This document shows, one piece after another, positions 23,858 to 31,673 of a DNA stretch of 64,000 bases. The translations under genes and the position numbers were made by a program. Position 1 is the stretch's first letter, and every line of letters begins with the position of its first letter. The notes beneath the pieces were generated by a model. The model made no database searches. It saw nothing but the letters and a program-made list of their open reading frames with translations, and had not been told where the DNA came from. The stretch comes from Anatilimnocola floriformis (GTDB taxonomy: Bacteria; Planctomycetota; Planctomycetia; Pirellulales; Pirellulaceae): NCBI RefSeq assembly GCF_024256385.1, contig NZ_JAMLFW010000001.1, positions 682,001-746,000 on the forward strand. The letters are read 5' to 3'.

Positions 23858-25045
23858 TCAGCTTTTACTTCCATAGCAATACACATTCCCGCGATCGCTC
23901 GCGATCACGATCTTGCCATCTGCAACTGCGGCCGAGCCGACGAAGCCGCCGGTGGCTTGCTTTTGCCAGATCTCGCGGCCGTCTTTGCGATCGAGGCAAT
24001 ACAGCCGGCCATCGGCGGCGCCTACGATCACGCGGTCGCCGGCGATCACCGGTGAACTGTCGATCCGCTGCTTGGTGGTGAAATCCCAAACCTTGTTACC
24101 GTTGGCGGGATCGAGGGCCAGCACTTTGCGCGAACGGCTGCCGATGATCATCAAGCCGTCCATCACGGCGGGGGAGCTGCGATAGGGTTGGCCGTCGCCG
24201 GCGTTGTTTTCTTGCCAGGCGATTTTGGCGTTCTTCCAGTCGACGCTGAAAATCGTGCCACCCTCGGTGCCGAAAAATACGTGATCGCCGAGAACCGCTG
24301 GAGTTACGCCCGTCGGACCGTCGATCGGCACATTCGTTTCGGCGGCGCCCTTCTTCAAATCGATGATGTGCAGTTTACTATCGCAGCCGGCGACGAAGCA
24401 GCGATCGCCGACAACCGTCGGCGTGCAACGGATCTGATCGTCGATTGCAAATTTCCAAACGAGCTTTCCCGTTTGGGCATCGAGGCAATACAAGTGACGA
24501 TCCTGCGAACCGAAGAGGACTTTGTCTTGCCAGAAGTTCGCGCTCGAGTCGACTTCGGCTTCGGCTGTGAACTTCCACTTCTCTTTGCCGGTCGCGGCAT
24601 CGATGCAGTGACACACGCCGTCGATATCGCCGAGATAAATCAGTCCGTCGCGCACGGCGGGTGCAGCCATAAAGCCGCTATCGATCTTCCAGTGCCACTT
24701 TTCTTTGCCGTCGCTGAGATTGAGCGCGAAGAGCTTGCCGTCGAGATCGCCGATATAAACCACACCGTCGACGATCACCGGCGTTCCTTCGAAGGCGCCG
24801 TCCTTGACCGTCATCTTCCAGAGTTCGTCGACCTTGTCGGGAACTTTCGACGGCGACAAACCAGTGGCGAGCACATCGCCCCGAAACAGCGGCCAGTTTT
24901 TCTCGGACGCTTTGGGGAGCGCGACTGGATCGGCGGCGAAGAGTTTTGCGTTGGCGAGCAACGGCGATGCGAGCAGCGATGTTGCAGCCAGCGTGCGAAG
25001 GGCCTCGCGGCGCGACAGCTGATTCTCGGCAGAGCGCATGACCAC
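23858..25045 (-). CDS. PQQ-type beta-propeller protein, Tat-exported
   Basis: 395 aa. The N-terminus 'LSRREALRTLAATSLLASP' is a twin-arginine-like signal. The body is eight-bladed propeller repeats of the PQQ/YVTN type: 'GTPVIVDGVVYIGDLDGKLF', 'AAPAVRDGLIYLGDIDGVCH', 'STPTVV...'-like, 'SSPVIAGDRVIVGAADGRLY' and 'GSAAVADGKIVIASDRGNVY', each ending in 'ALNLSDGKEKW'-type turns. No cofactor-binding residues or dehydrogenase insertions are visible, so it is more likely a scaffold or lyase-like BamB-style propeller than a quinoprotein enzyme. It follows the iron-ADH gene by 69 bp on the same strand. Confidence 0.85.
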   Translation of the reverse strand: MVMRSAENQLSRREALRTLAATSLLASPLLANAKLFAADPVALPKASEKNWPLFRGDVLATGLSPSKVPDKVDELWKMTVKDGAFEGTPVIVDGVVYIGDLDGKLFALNLSDGKEKWHWKIDSGFMAAPAVRDGLIYLGDIDGVCHCIDAATGKEKWKFTAEAEVDSSANFWQDKVLFGSQDRHLYCLDAQTGKLVWKFAIDDQIRCTPTVVGDRCFVAGCDSKLHIIDLKKGAAETNVPIDGPTGVTPAVLGDHVFFGTEGGTIFSVDWKNAKIAWQENNAGDGQPYRSSPAVMDGLMIIGSRSRKVLALDPANGNKVWDFTTKQRIDSSPVIAGDRVIVGAADGRLYCLDRKDGREIWQKQATGGFVGSAAVADGKIVIASDRGNVYCYGSKS

Positions 25046-25114
25046 ACCTCGCCAGATCCAAAATGAGAAAACAAAAACCGTCGCGGCAACTCGAGCGACA
25101 ACCTTCGAATTATA

Positions 25115-26263
25115 TCAGAAGGCCTGCTGATAAAGCGTCAAAAGTTCGGCGGCCCCCACCTTTCGCGGGTTAAACGTGCCGGTCCACTGCGTGGCGGCTT
25201 CTTCGGCGAGTTGCGGCAATTTGTCGTACGAGACTCGCAATTCTTCTAGCTTCGTCTTCAGCCCCGCTTTAAGCGTGAGTGCGGCGACAAAGTGCGCGAG
25301 TTCATCAACGGTCTTCGGCACCGGGCCGGCGCCATTTGCGGGCATCGTGCTGAGAAGGTCGAGATACCAAGGCTCGACTTCCACGCTGTTGAAGCGAATC
25401 ACATGCGGCAACATCAGGCCAACGGCTTGGCCATGGGGAATATCAAAATGCGTCGTCAACGGATTGGCCAGCGCGTGGGCGGCGCCGAGCATGCTGTTTT
25501 CGATCGCCAGGCCGGCGAAACTCGCGCCGAGAAGCATTGCGCCGCGGGCTTCGACATCGGTCGGGTGATCGATCACCTTGGCGAAGTGCCCCGCCAGTAG
25601 CCGCCACGCTTCGCGACTGAAAGCCAGCGAAGCCGCATTTCGCTTCGTACAAACGAATGTTTCGAGTGCATGCGAAATTGCATCGATGCCGGTCAGCGAA
25701 GTGACTCGCGGCGGCTGCGTCACTGTTAGCTTTGGATCGAGAATCGCCACACGGCAAGCGGCCTTCTTATCGCCGCAGGCCATCTTCACGTGCGTCTGAG
25801 CATCGCTGATGAGCGCGAACGACTGCGTCTCGCTGCCAGTCCCGGCCGTCGTCGGTATGGCAATCATTGGCAGCATCGGCTTCAGTGCTTTGCCGACGCC
25901 CCAGTAGTCCTTCATCTCACCGCCGTTGGTGAGCAGGAAGTTAATCCCCTTCGCACAGTCCATCGCGCTACCACCGCCGAGACCGACGATCAGCTGAATG
26001 TCGTGCCGCCGCGCGAGCTTCACACCGGCATCGACGTCGTCGGTGTTGGGATTTTCATGCACGCCGCCGAAGAGTTGCACTTCGATGCCAGCTCGCACGA
26101 GCGAAGCAATGCCCCGCGCCGTGTGCCCGGCGGCGATCACGCCGGGATCGCTGACGATGAGTGCTCGCCGGCCACCGATCTCCGATGCCAATTCTCCCAA
26201 CGCATCGATCTTGTCCGGACCAAACACAATCCGAGTGCGCGGTTGAAAATCGAAAGCGGTCAT
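25115..26263 (-). CDS. Iron-containing alcohol dehydrogenase
   Basis: 382 aa, full length for the family. Signature segments: 'RIVFGPDKIDALGELA', the nucleotide-binding 'VGLGGGSAMDCAKGINFLL', 'IAIPTTAGTGSETQSFALIS', 'GIDAISHALETFVC' and 'ENSMLGAAHALANPLTTHFD' plus 'IPHGQAVGLMLPHVIRFN', giving the Asp/His/His/His iron ligands. It interconverts an aldehyde and an alcohol with NAD(P)H in the cytoplasm. It starts 51 bp past the stop of the aldehyde dehydrogenase gene on the same strand, which suggests that the two act in sequence on the same substrate. Confidence 0.95.
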   Translation of the reverse strand: MTAFDFQPRTRIVFGPDKIDALGELASEIGGRRALIVSDPGVIAAGHTARGIASLVRAGIEVQLFGGVHENPNTDDVDAGVKLARRHDIQLIVGLGGGSAMDCAKGINFLLTNGGEMKDYWGVGKALKPMLPMIAIPTTAGTGSETQSFALISDAQTHVKMACGDKKAACRVAILDPKLTVTQPPRVTSLTGIDAISHALETFVCTKRNAASLAFSREAWRLLAGHFAKVIDHPTDVEARGAMLLGASFAGLAIENSMLGAAHALANPLTTHFDIPHGQAVGLMLPHVIRFNSVEVEPWYLDLLSTMPANGAGPVPKTVDELAHFVAALTLKAGLKTKLEELRVSYDKLPQLAEEAATQWTGTFNPRKVGAAELLTLYQQAF

Positions 26264-26314
26264 CAGGTGGGCATTTCAATGGGGTGGGATCAGTCGCAGC
26301 CGTTTCTCTATAAC

Positions 26315-27736
26315 CTAAACTCCCGCTACCTGATACGCCCGCGAGCGATACAAGAAGTCGATGATGCTTCCTTCGTGCGGCTGCAACCAGTTGAGCCGCG
26401 TCGTCGGGATCGGCCCGATGTTGAGACGGTCGATGTAGGTTGCGTCGCTCAGCTGATTAATCAGCTTTTCGTTCTTGGTGATCGCCGTGCAGACCAGCGT
26501 GTAGCCCATCTTCTTCAGCAGTTGATCTTCCGGGCATTTCACGACAGTCGCGAAGGGGAACATGTATTCCTTCTTCACAATGCCCGTATCGGGCGAGTTG
26601 CTGTGCGCAATGACGGGCCGCAAGTAGGAACAAAGCTCGCGCTCGACAAGCCGCTCGCCGTAGAACGACGTCATGTCCTTCACGCCGCTTTCCTTCAGGT
26701 CCTGTTCGATCACATTCCACACGCTTTTGCCTTGGCCAGGAACGGTGAATGCTGCGAGCTTCGAATTCGGACTGTCCGGCGGCAGGACTTCGATCGGACC
26801 CAGCTTCTCGGCGAGGGCCTTGGCGATTTCTTCCGTATGGCGCGAGGCCCACACGCCGCTCGCGTTGATGCAGCCGCGGCCGCTGTTAGTGGCGATGCTC
26901 TCGGCCATCAGGTCGATGTGCTGTTCCCAGTTATCGACTTCGTCGTCGCCGAGAATGATCTTCGAGAAACCAGGTCCGTGCGCTTGCACGCGCGGGTTGC
27001 CTTTGTATTTCTCGACCGTTTGCGCGCTGCCGAAAATCATAGAGCGATCGAGGGCTTCGAGGAGCGCGCCGCCCGCATCGTGACCACCGGGATACAAACC
27101 GAAAACTTCCTTCGGAATGCCGGCCTGCGTGAAGGCCGAAACGATGCGATAGGCCGTCCACGGTTCTTGCGAACCGGGCTTCAGGGCGAGACCAACTTGC
27201 AGCGGAATAACCGGCAGCCAGAGCGTGTGTACACCCGGCGAGTTCGACGGCAGAACCGCGCCGAGAACCGGTGCCTGGCATTGATAGCTCACGATCACGC
27301 CGCGATGCTCCAGGCCCCAGCCCTTCGTCAGAATGTTCAGATCGAGACCGCGCGTCAGGCAGTCCATGATCTTGTCCATGTTCCGCAGCACGAAGCTGTT
27401 CTTCGGAATATTGGCCCGGCAGAGAACTTCCGGCAGACCGGTCGTCGACGACTGCTGCTTCACGAAATCTTCGGGCGATTGCTGGCCGTCGCCCATCGGC
27501 AGCGTGGCCGTCTCATATAGATCGGCAGCGACCTTCAGCTTGGCAATCAAATCGCTGATCGGAAACTGCCGCAGAATGTCGCGGCACTTCCAAGCCTTCG
27601 TCATATCGCGTTTGACGATGCCGCCATTGGCTTGGCTGACCTTGGCAATCGGCTCGCCAGTGTAGAAGTGCTTGATTTCGTCGACTTCGAGCGACTCGTA
27701 GGGTTCGCCCCAACGGAGCACGGGAATATTGAGCAT
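26315..27736 (-). CDS. Aldehyde dehydrogenase-superfamily protein (LuxC-like acyl reductase candidate)
   Basis: 473 aa from the ATG at 27736. The cofactor and active-site landmarks of the ALDH fold are present: 'GAVLPSNSPGVHTLWLPVIP', 'GLALKPGSQEPWTAYRI' (general-base Glu region), 'GSAQTVEKYKGNPRVQAHGP' and 'ATNSGRGCINASGVW' with the nucleophilic Cys. The first ~130 residues are not typical for substrate-aldehyde oxidising ALDHs but resemble acyl-CoA/acyl-enzyme reductases such as LuxC. With the ANL-type ligase one gene upstream and the iron-ADH directly downstream, it may reduce an activated acyl group to an aldehyde. Co-orientation over ~5 kb supports this, but the acyl substrate is unknown. 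Confidence 0.82.
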   Translation of the reverse strand: MLNIPVLRWGEPYESLEVDEIKHFYTGEPIAKVSQANGGIVKRDMTKAWKCRDILRQFPISDLIAKLKVAADLYETATLPMGDGQQSPEDFVKQQSSTTGLPEVLCRANIPKNSFVLRNMDKIMDCLTRGLDLNILTKGWGLEHRGVIVSYQCQAPVLGAVLPSNSPGVHTLWLPVIPLQVGLALKPGSQEPWTAYRIVSAFTQAGIPKEVFGLYPGGHDAGGALLEALDRSMIFGSAQTVEKYKGNPRVQAHGPGFSKIILGDDEVDNWEQHIDLMAESIATNSGRGCINASGVWASRHTEEIAKALAEKLGPIEVLPPDSPNSKLAAFTVPGQGKSVWNVIEQDLKESGVKDMTSFYGERLVERELCSYLRPVIAHSNSPDTGIVKKEYMFPFATVVKCPEDQLLKKMGYTLVCTAITKNEKLINQLSDATYIDRLNIGPIPTTRLNWLQPHEGSIIDFLYRSRAYQVAGV

Positions 27737-27747
27737 GAGAATTCGGG

Positions 27748-28792
27748 TGGCTAGGGGCTGGGATCTAGGGGCTAGGGCGATGTGGCAGGAAGTGGGACGG
27801 ACGTTTGTACTACAGCCGGCCACGGGATTTCTTACAGGCTATTTCATTGTGAGCTGCCTAGCCCATTCGGCATCAGCAGGTGAAAGTGGTGGGACGGCAG
27901 GTTCGCTGTAGTTAATGTCAATTTCGTACATCCCCTGCTGAAACGCCCAATCGAGGCAAGACTTCAAGTCTAGTTGAAGATCCGACTCGGTCGGCGTTAG
28001 GGGAACGGGAATCCTGGGAAACGGGTCGCGCACCGTAAATGGCCAAAATCCCGCCGCCGGCATTTCATTCGCGCGACATACCATCGCATAGTAATCGAAT
28101 CGTTCAGGCGATACTTCGCCTAGGGGTAATCGCAGGCCTCCGCGTAACAAGTCGATCTCTACGAGATTCACACCGGCTGTGAGGTAGTCAATGCGCTTTG
28201 TCAAATAGGCTTCGCGATCCGGCCCTGGCTCTTTGTTCGAAGGGCTTAGCATTTCGATGACGGTGACCAACCGGCGAGTGCGTACGTCCCTGATCTTCAA
28301 GTACTTATTCCCCTCACGACGCGTCGCCGGGATGACGATCATTGCCGGAGCAGAAGTAATGGCTGGTGAAGGATTAGCGGGTACATCCTCTTCGTGCTGA
28401 ACGATGAAGCCGTCCGGCCGCACCACACGAGTCCGCGTTCCCGCATCGGGCTCGTGAATCCAGACATACTTGTCGGCCGATGCGACAAAGCCGCGCGGCA
28501 TCTGTGCGTTCAATGCGCCGCGCATGGCAATGATCAGCGTCAAATGCACATCCGACCAGAGGTTTGGTTCCTCCAGATAGGGATCCATGCCTGGAAATGG
28601 ACTGGGCATTTTAAACGATCTCGTAACGAACACTGATCATGGCCGCCGCGTCTCGTACGTCGCCCCTCACCCCAACGGAGTGGAAGGGGTTAAGAGGTTA
28701 GGGGCTAGAGATTAGGGCGGCGGGAAATACTCGGAGGCAACTTAGGATTTTAAACCACTACCCTAATCTCTAACCTCTTCATCCCTTCATCC
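27748..28792. repeat. Repeat sequences flanking the DUF4058 gene
   Basis: The left flank (27748-27790) contains 'GGCTAGGGGCTGGGATCTAG' and 'GGGGCTAGGGCGATG'. The right flank holds 'GAGGTTAGGGGCTAGAGATT' (about 28690-28709) and, inverted, 'CTAATCTCTAACCTCTTC' (about 28763-28780), an imperfect palindrome. Together they bracket the DUF4058 gene and mark its boundaries as recombination-prone. No transposase lies in between. Confidence 0.5.
27839..28609 (-). CDS. DUF4058-family protein
   Basis: 256 aa from the ATG at 28609 ('MPSPFPGMDPYLEEPNLWSD', the diagnostic N-terminus of DUF4058; the longer frame to 28633 is less likely). Further signature parts are 'KYLKIRDVRTRRLVTVIEML', 'SPSNKEPGPDREAYL' and 'VNLVEIDLLRGGLRLPL', reminiscent of the Uma2/PD-(D/E)XK core (Glu in 'VIEMLSPSNK' and 'EIDLLR'). 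Function is unknown; members are multi-copy and scattered in cyanobacteria and planctomycetes. Here it separates the ligase and aldehyde dehydrogenase genes, and both flanks (27748-27790, 28660-28790) contain related 'TAGGGGCTAG(A/G)G'-type repeats, so it looks inserted. Confidence 0.88.
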   Translation of the reverse strand: MPSPFPGMDPYLEEPNLWSDVHLTLIIAMRGALNAQMPRGFVASADKYVWIHEPDAGTRTRVVRPDGFIVQHEEDVPANPSPAITSAPAMIVIPATRREGNKYLKIRDVRTRRLVTVIEMLSPSNKEPGPDREAYLTKRIDYLTAGVNLVEIDLLRGGLRLPLGEVSPERFDYYAMVCRANEMPAAGFWPFTVRDPFPRIPVPLTPTESDLQLDLKSCLDWAFQQGMYEIDINYSEPAVPPLSPADAEWARQLTMK

Positions 28793-28796
28793 CTGC

Positions 28797-29927
28797 TTAG
28801 TACACACCCACCGTCGTCGAACTGGCAATCCCGCGCCACGGCTTCACGCCGCTCACGCCGTCCCACGGATAGGCGGCGTAGGGCTTTTCGCGTTCGCCTT
28901 CGTCGCGTTCCATGAAGCCGGGGACGAAGAATTCCTTCGTCAGCGTCGTCAACTTCACGCGGCCCGATTCGCCGTAGCCCACCGGTTGATTGTAATCAGC
29001 GAACTCGACCACCTCGACCACAGCCCGCGGTTGCGGCGCGTAGTAGGCAATCTTGTAGCCTTCGGCCTTCGTCACCGGCTTGCTGCAGGCGAGCCCCATG
29101 AGCGTGTTGCCGTAGGTGGGAGTCATATAAATGCCGCTCTCTTCCGGTGGGCCGCCGAAATATTCTTCGACGCAGAACCGCGTGAACTGCGGCGTGAATT
29201 CGGTGCCACCGCTGAAGATGCCGGTGATGCCGGTGTCAGCGAAGGTCTTCCCCTTCTTCTCGAGCGCCTGGCACAAAGCTTCGAGCAGCTTCGGCGTCGT
29301 GAACATGCACTTCACGTCGTGGCCCGCTTCGAGCACGGTCAACGCCTGGTCGATGCAGTGTTCCTTATAAGCCTCGAGGTGTTCCATCCACCCCTTCTTG
29401 ATCAGCTTCACGACCCAGCGCGGATCGAGATCGACGCAGAAGCAAATGCCGCCGCGATGCTGACACAAATGTTCGACGGCGAGACGCAGCCGCCGCGGAC
29501 CGCTCGGGCCGAGCATCAACCAATTCGCGCCCTTGGGAAAATATTTGTCCGGCAGCGTGTCGCTGAAGTTTTCGTAGTCGGTCCAGTGATCGGTCACCAC
29601 CATGCGGCTCTTCGGAATGCCCGTCGTGCCGCCCGTTTCAAAGACATACACGGGCTTGCCGGCCAAACCCTTCGGCACCCAGCGGGTGATCGGCCCGCCG
29701 CGGAGCCATTCGTCTTGGAATTCGGGAAACTTCTTGATGTCGTCGTAGCACTTCACTTCCTTGAGCGGATCAAATTTCAACTCGCTCTTCTTTTCCAGCC
29801 AGAACGGCGAGCCGGTCGACTCGTGAAAGTGCCACTGCACCGTTTCCACGGCCTGGGCATCGAGCTTATCCTTCGCGGCCTTCACGCGGGTCTCCATCTC
29901 CGCGTCACTGATCACTTCCGGTTTCAT
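28797..29927 (-). CDS. ANL-superfamily adenylating enzyme, LuxE/phenylacetate-CoA-ligase-like
   Basis: 376 aa from the ATG at 29927. The phosphate-binding loop 'YVFETGGTTGIPKSR' is the A3 motif of the ANL superfamily; 'GIFSGGTEFTPQFTRF' and 'MTPTYGNTLMGLACSKP' correspond to A4/A5 (the conserved Tyr-Gly-x-Thr). The later 'GRVKLTTLTKEFFVPGF' is the A7 Asp/Arg region in shortened form. The length is like LuxE acyl-protein synthetases or planctomycete proteins often annotated as phenazine-biosynthesis-like, and shorter than true phenylacetate-CoA ligases. It should activate a carboxylic acid as acyl-AMP. Downstream on the same strand are an ALDH-type and an iron-ADH-type gene, which would fit reduction of the activated acid. 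246 bp upstream is a divergent small gene. Confidence 0.8.
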   Translation of the reverse strand: MKPEVISDAEMETRVKAAKDKLDAQAVETVQWHFHESTGSPFWLEKKSELKFDPLKEVKCYDDIKKFPEFQDEWLRGGPITRWVPKGLAGKPVYVFETGGTTGIPKSRMVVTDHWTDYENFSDTLPDKYFPKGANWLMLGPSGPRRLRLAVEHLCQHRGGICFCVDLDPRWVVKLIKKGWMEHLEAYKEHCIDQALTVLEAGHDVKCMFTTPKLLEALCQALEKKGKTFADTGITGIFSGGTEFTPQFTRFCVEEYFGGPPEESGIYMTPTYGNTLMGLACSKPVTKAEGYKIAYYAPQPRAVVEVVEFADYNQPVGYGESGRVKLTTLTKEFFVPGFMERDEGEREKPYAAYPWDGVSGVKPWRGIASSTTVGVY

Positions 29928-30172
29928 GCCGGTTCCTCTGAGAGCTGTAGGTGGGTGGGAGGCAAGCCAATGCCAAATCAGGGCGGCCGTTGCCGAACTT
30001 TTTAAAATAGCCCAGTCGCGAATCGGCCACAACGGGCATCGTTATTCGGCGAATCGTCAGAATGTTGTGTGGGCCCAGTATTTCGGCCTCCTCTCGTGAA
30101 TTCCGCCCCGGTCGATCAGGCGTGTTATAATCCTACGAATGCAACCAAGTCGGTTAGTTTCCGGGGCCAACC

Positions 30173-30403
30173 ATGGACGACCATCGCGAATCTAAAAATG
30201 TCGCATCCTCAGCGACTGATTCCACGCCCGTTCAAATAGTCAGCAAGGATGACGCCAACGCCGCGATCGCTTGGTACCTAAGCGAAGAGTTTGAAGAACG
30301 ACTAGGGCACTGCTTCGAAGAGGGAAAACGTAAGGCCCTGGATGCGCGCGACGCATTCCTGAGATCCCGCGAGGCCTCTTCCACGAACGAGCCAAATTCG
30401 TGA
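30173..30403 (+). CDS. Small hypothetical protein (76 aa)
   Basis: A polar protein with a single amphipathic helical part ('ANAAIAWYLSEEFEERLGHC') and disordered Ser/Thr-rich ends. No known motif; codon use is compatible with coding and a plausible ATG is preceded by 'CGGGGCCAACC'. It could be a small regulatory protein or a chance frame. It stands at the head of the plus-strand run that includes the Cys/Met enzyme, 98 bp before that gene. Confidence 0.4.
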   Translation: MDDHRESKNVASSATDSTPVQIVSKDDANAAIAWYLSEEFEERLGHCFEEGKRKALDARDAFLRSREASSTNEPNS

Positions 30404-30501
30404 ACAAGCCCCGACCTCGGCTGTGGCTCTTAATCCCCGATCTGACGCGCGCCCTGCAATCATCCCACCTCTCCTGAACTTGCAACCTGCCATCGAGAAC
30501 C

Positions 30502-31659
30502 ATGACCAATCCCAACCAACATTTTCGCACCCGGGCCATCCACGTCGGACAAGATCGCGATCCGCAGACCGGCGCCGTGGTGCCGCCCATTCACGTCGCC
30601 TCAACTTTCGTGCAGCCTGGCGCTGGCGTGTGGGGGCAGTTCGATTACTCTCGCAGCGGCAACCCCACGCGTTCGGCGTTCGAAGCCACCATCGCCAATC
30701 TCGAAGGCGGCGTCGGCGGACTGGCCTTTGCCAGCGGCATGGCCGCGACGCACTGCGCCACGATGCTCCTCGACAGCGGCGATCATCTGCTGGCCGGCGG
30801 CGATATCTACGGCGGCACGTTTCGGCTGCTGCATAAGGTGATCAATCACAGCGGCGTGTCGGTGTCGCTCGCGCCGAGCACCGATCTTGCCAAGTTCGAA
30901 CAAGCCATCAAGCCGAATACGAAGCTGATCTGGATCGAATCGCCTGGCAATCCGCTGATGTCGATCACCGATATTGCCGCCATCGCTGAGATCGCGCACA
31001 AACACGGCGCGCTGCTCGGCGTCGACAATACATTTGCCACGCCGGTCCTCACGCGACCCCTCGAACTCGGCGCCGATATCGTGATGCACTCGGCCACCAA
31101 GTACATTGGCGGCCACAGCGATTTGCTCGGCGGTGCGCTCGTCGTGCGCGACAAGGCACTCCGCGACCGACTCTACTTCTTCCAAAATGCCACCGGTGGC
31201 GTGATGGGCCCGTTCGAATCGTTTCTCGCCAGTCGCGGCCTGAAGACGCTCGAGCTGCGCGTGCGCGAACAATCAAAGACCGCGCTGAAGCTCGCCGAAT
31301 GGCTGCTGCAAGATCCTCGCATCAAGCGCGTGCTGTATCCGGGGCTGCCCGGCCATCCTGGTCACTCGATTGCCGCGAAGCAAATGGACGGCGCGTTCGG
31401 AGCCATGCTCACGTTCGAAACGAAGGGCGATTTTCAGCAGACCAAGCGTGTCTGCGAACAGACGAAGCTCTTTCAGTTGGCCGTCAGCCTCGGCGCGGTA
31501 GAATCGCTCATCGAACAACCGGCGTCGATGTCGCACGCCAGTTACGATGCAGCCGCCCGGGCCGAGCATGGCATTAGCGATGGCTTGATCCGCCTGTCGG
31601 TCGGCTTGGAAGCGTTCGAGGATTTGCGCGACGATCTGAATCAGGCGCTGCAGGTGTAA
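30502..31659 (+). CDS. Cys/Met-metabolism PLP enzyme (cystathionine gamma-synthase/lyase type)
   Basis: 385 aa, full length. 'TRAIHVGQDRDPQTGAVVPP', 'YSRSGNPTRSAFEATIANLE', 'ASGMAATHCATMLL' and 'GGTFRLL' line the active site; the PLP lysine is in 'MHSATKYIGGHSDLLGG'; the C-terminal part has 'SLGAVESLIEQPASMSHASY' and 'DGLIRLSVGLEAFEDL'. These define the Cys/Met metabolism PLP-dependent family; the enzyme links or splits cystathionine (transsulfuration), or uses O-acyl-homoserine as substrate. Exact reaction within the family cannot be decided by eye. It is followed 14 bp later by a propeller protein gene on the same strand. Confidence 0.93.
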   Translation: MTNPNQHFRTRAIHVGQDRDPQTGAVVPPIHVASTFVQPGAGVWGQFDYSRSGNPTRSAFEATIANLEGGVGGLAFASGMAATHCATMLLDSGDHLLAGGDIYGGTFRLLHKVINHSGVSVSLAPSTDLAKFEQAIKPNTKLIWIESPGNPLMSITDIAAIAEIAHKHGALLGVDNTFATPVLTRPLELGADIVMHSATKYIGGHSDLLGGALVVRDKALRDRLYFFQNATGGVMGPFESFLASRGLKTLELRVREQSKTALKLAEWLLQDPRIKRVLYPGLPGHPGHSIAAKQMDGAFGAMLTFETKGDFQQTKRVCEQTKLFQLAVSLGAVESLIEQPASMSHASYDAAARAEHGISDGLIRLSVGLEAFEDLRDDLNQALQV

Positions 31660-31673
31660 GTGGAGAAAGAACG

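Noticed and set aside
25790-27520. 576-codon plus-strand frame opposite the ADH and ALDH genes
   Set aside because: Spans two genes with recognised catalytic motifs on the other strand and an intergenic gap.
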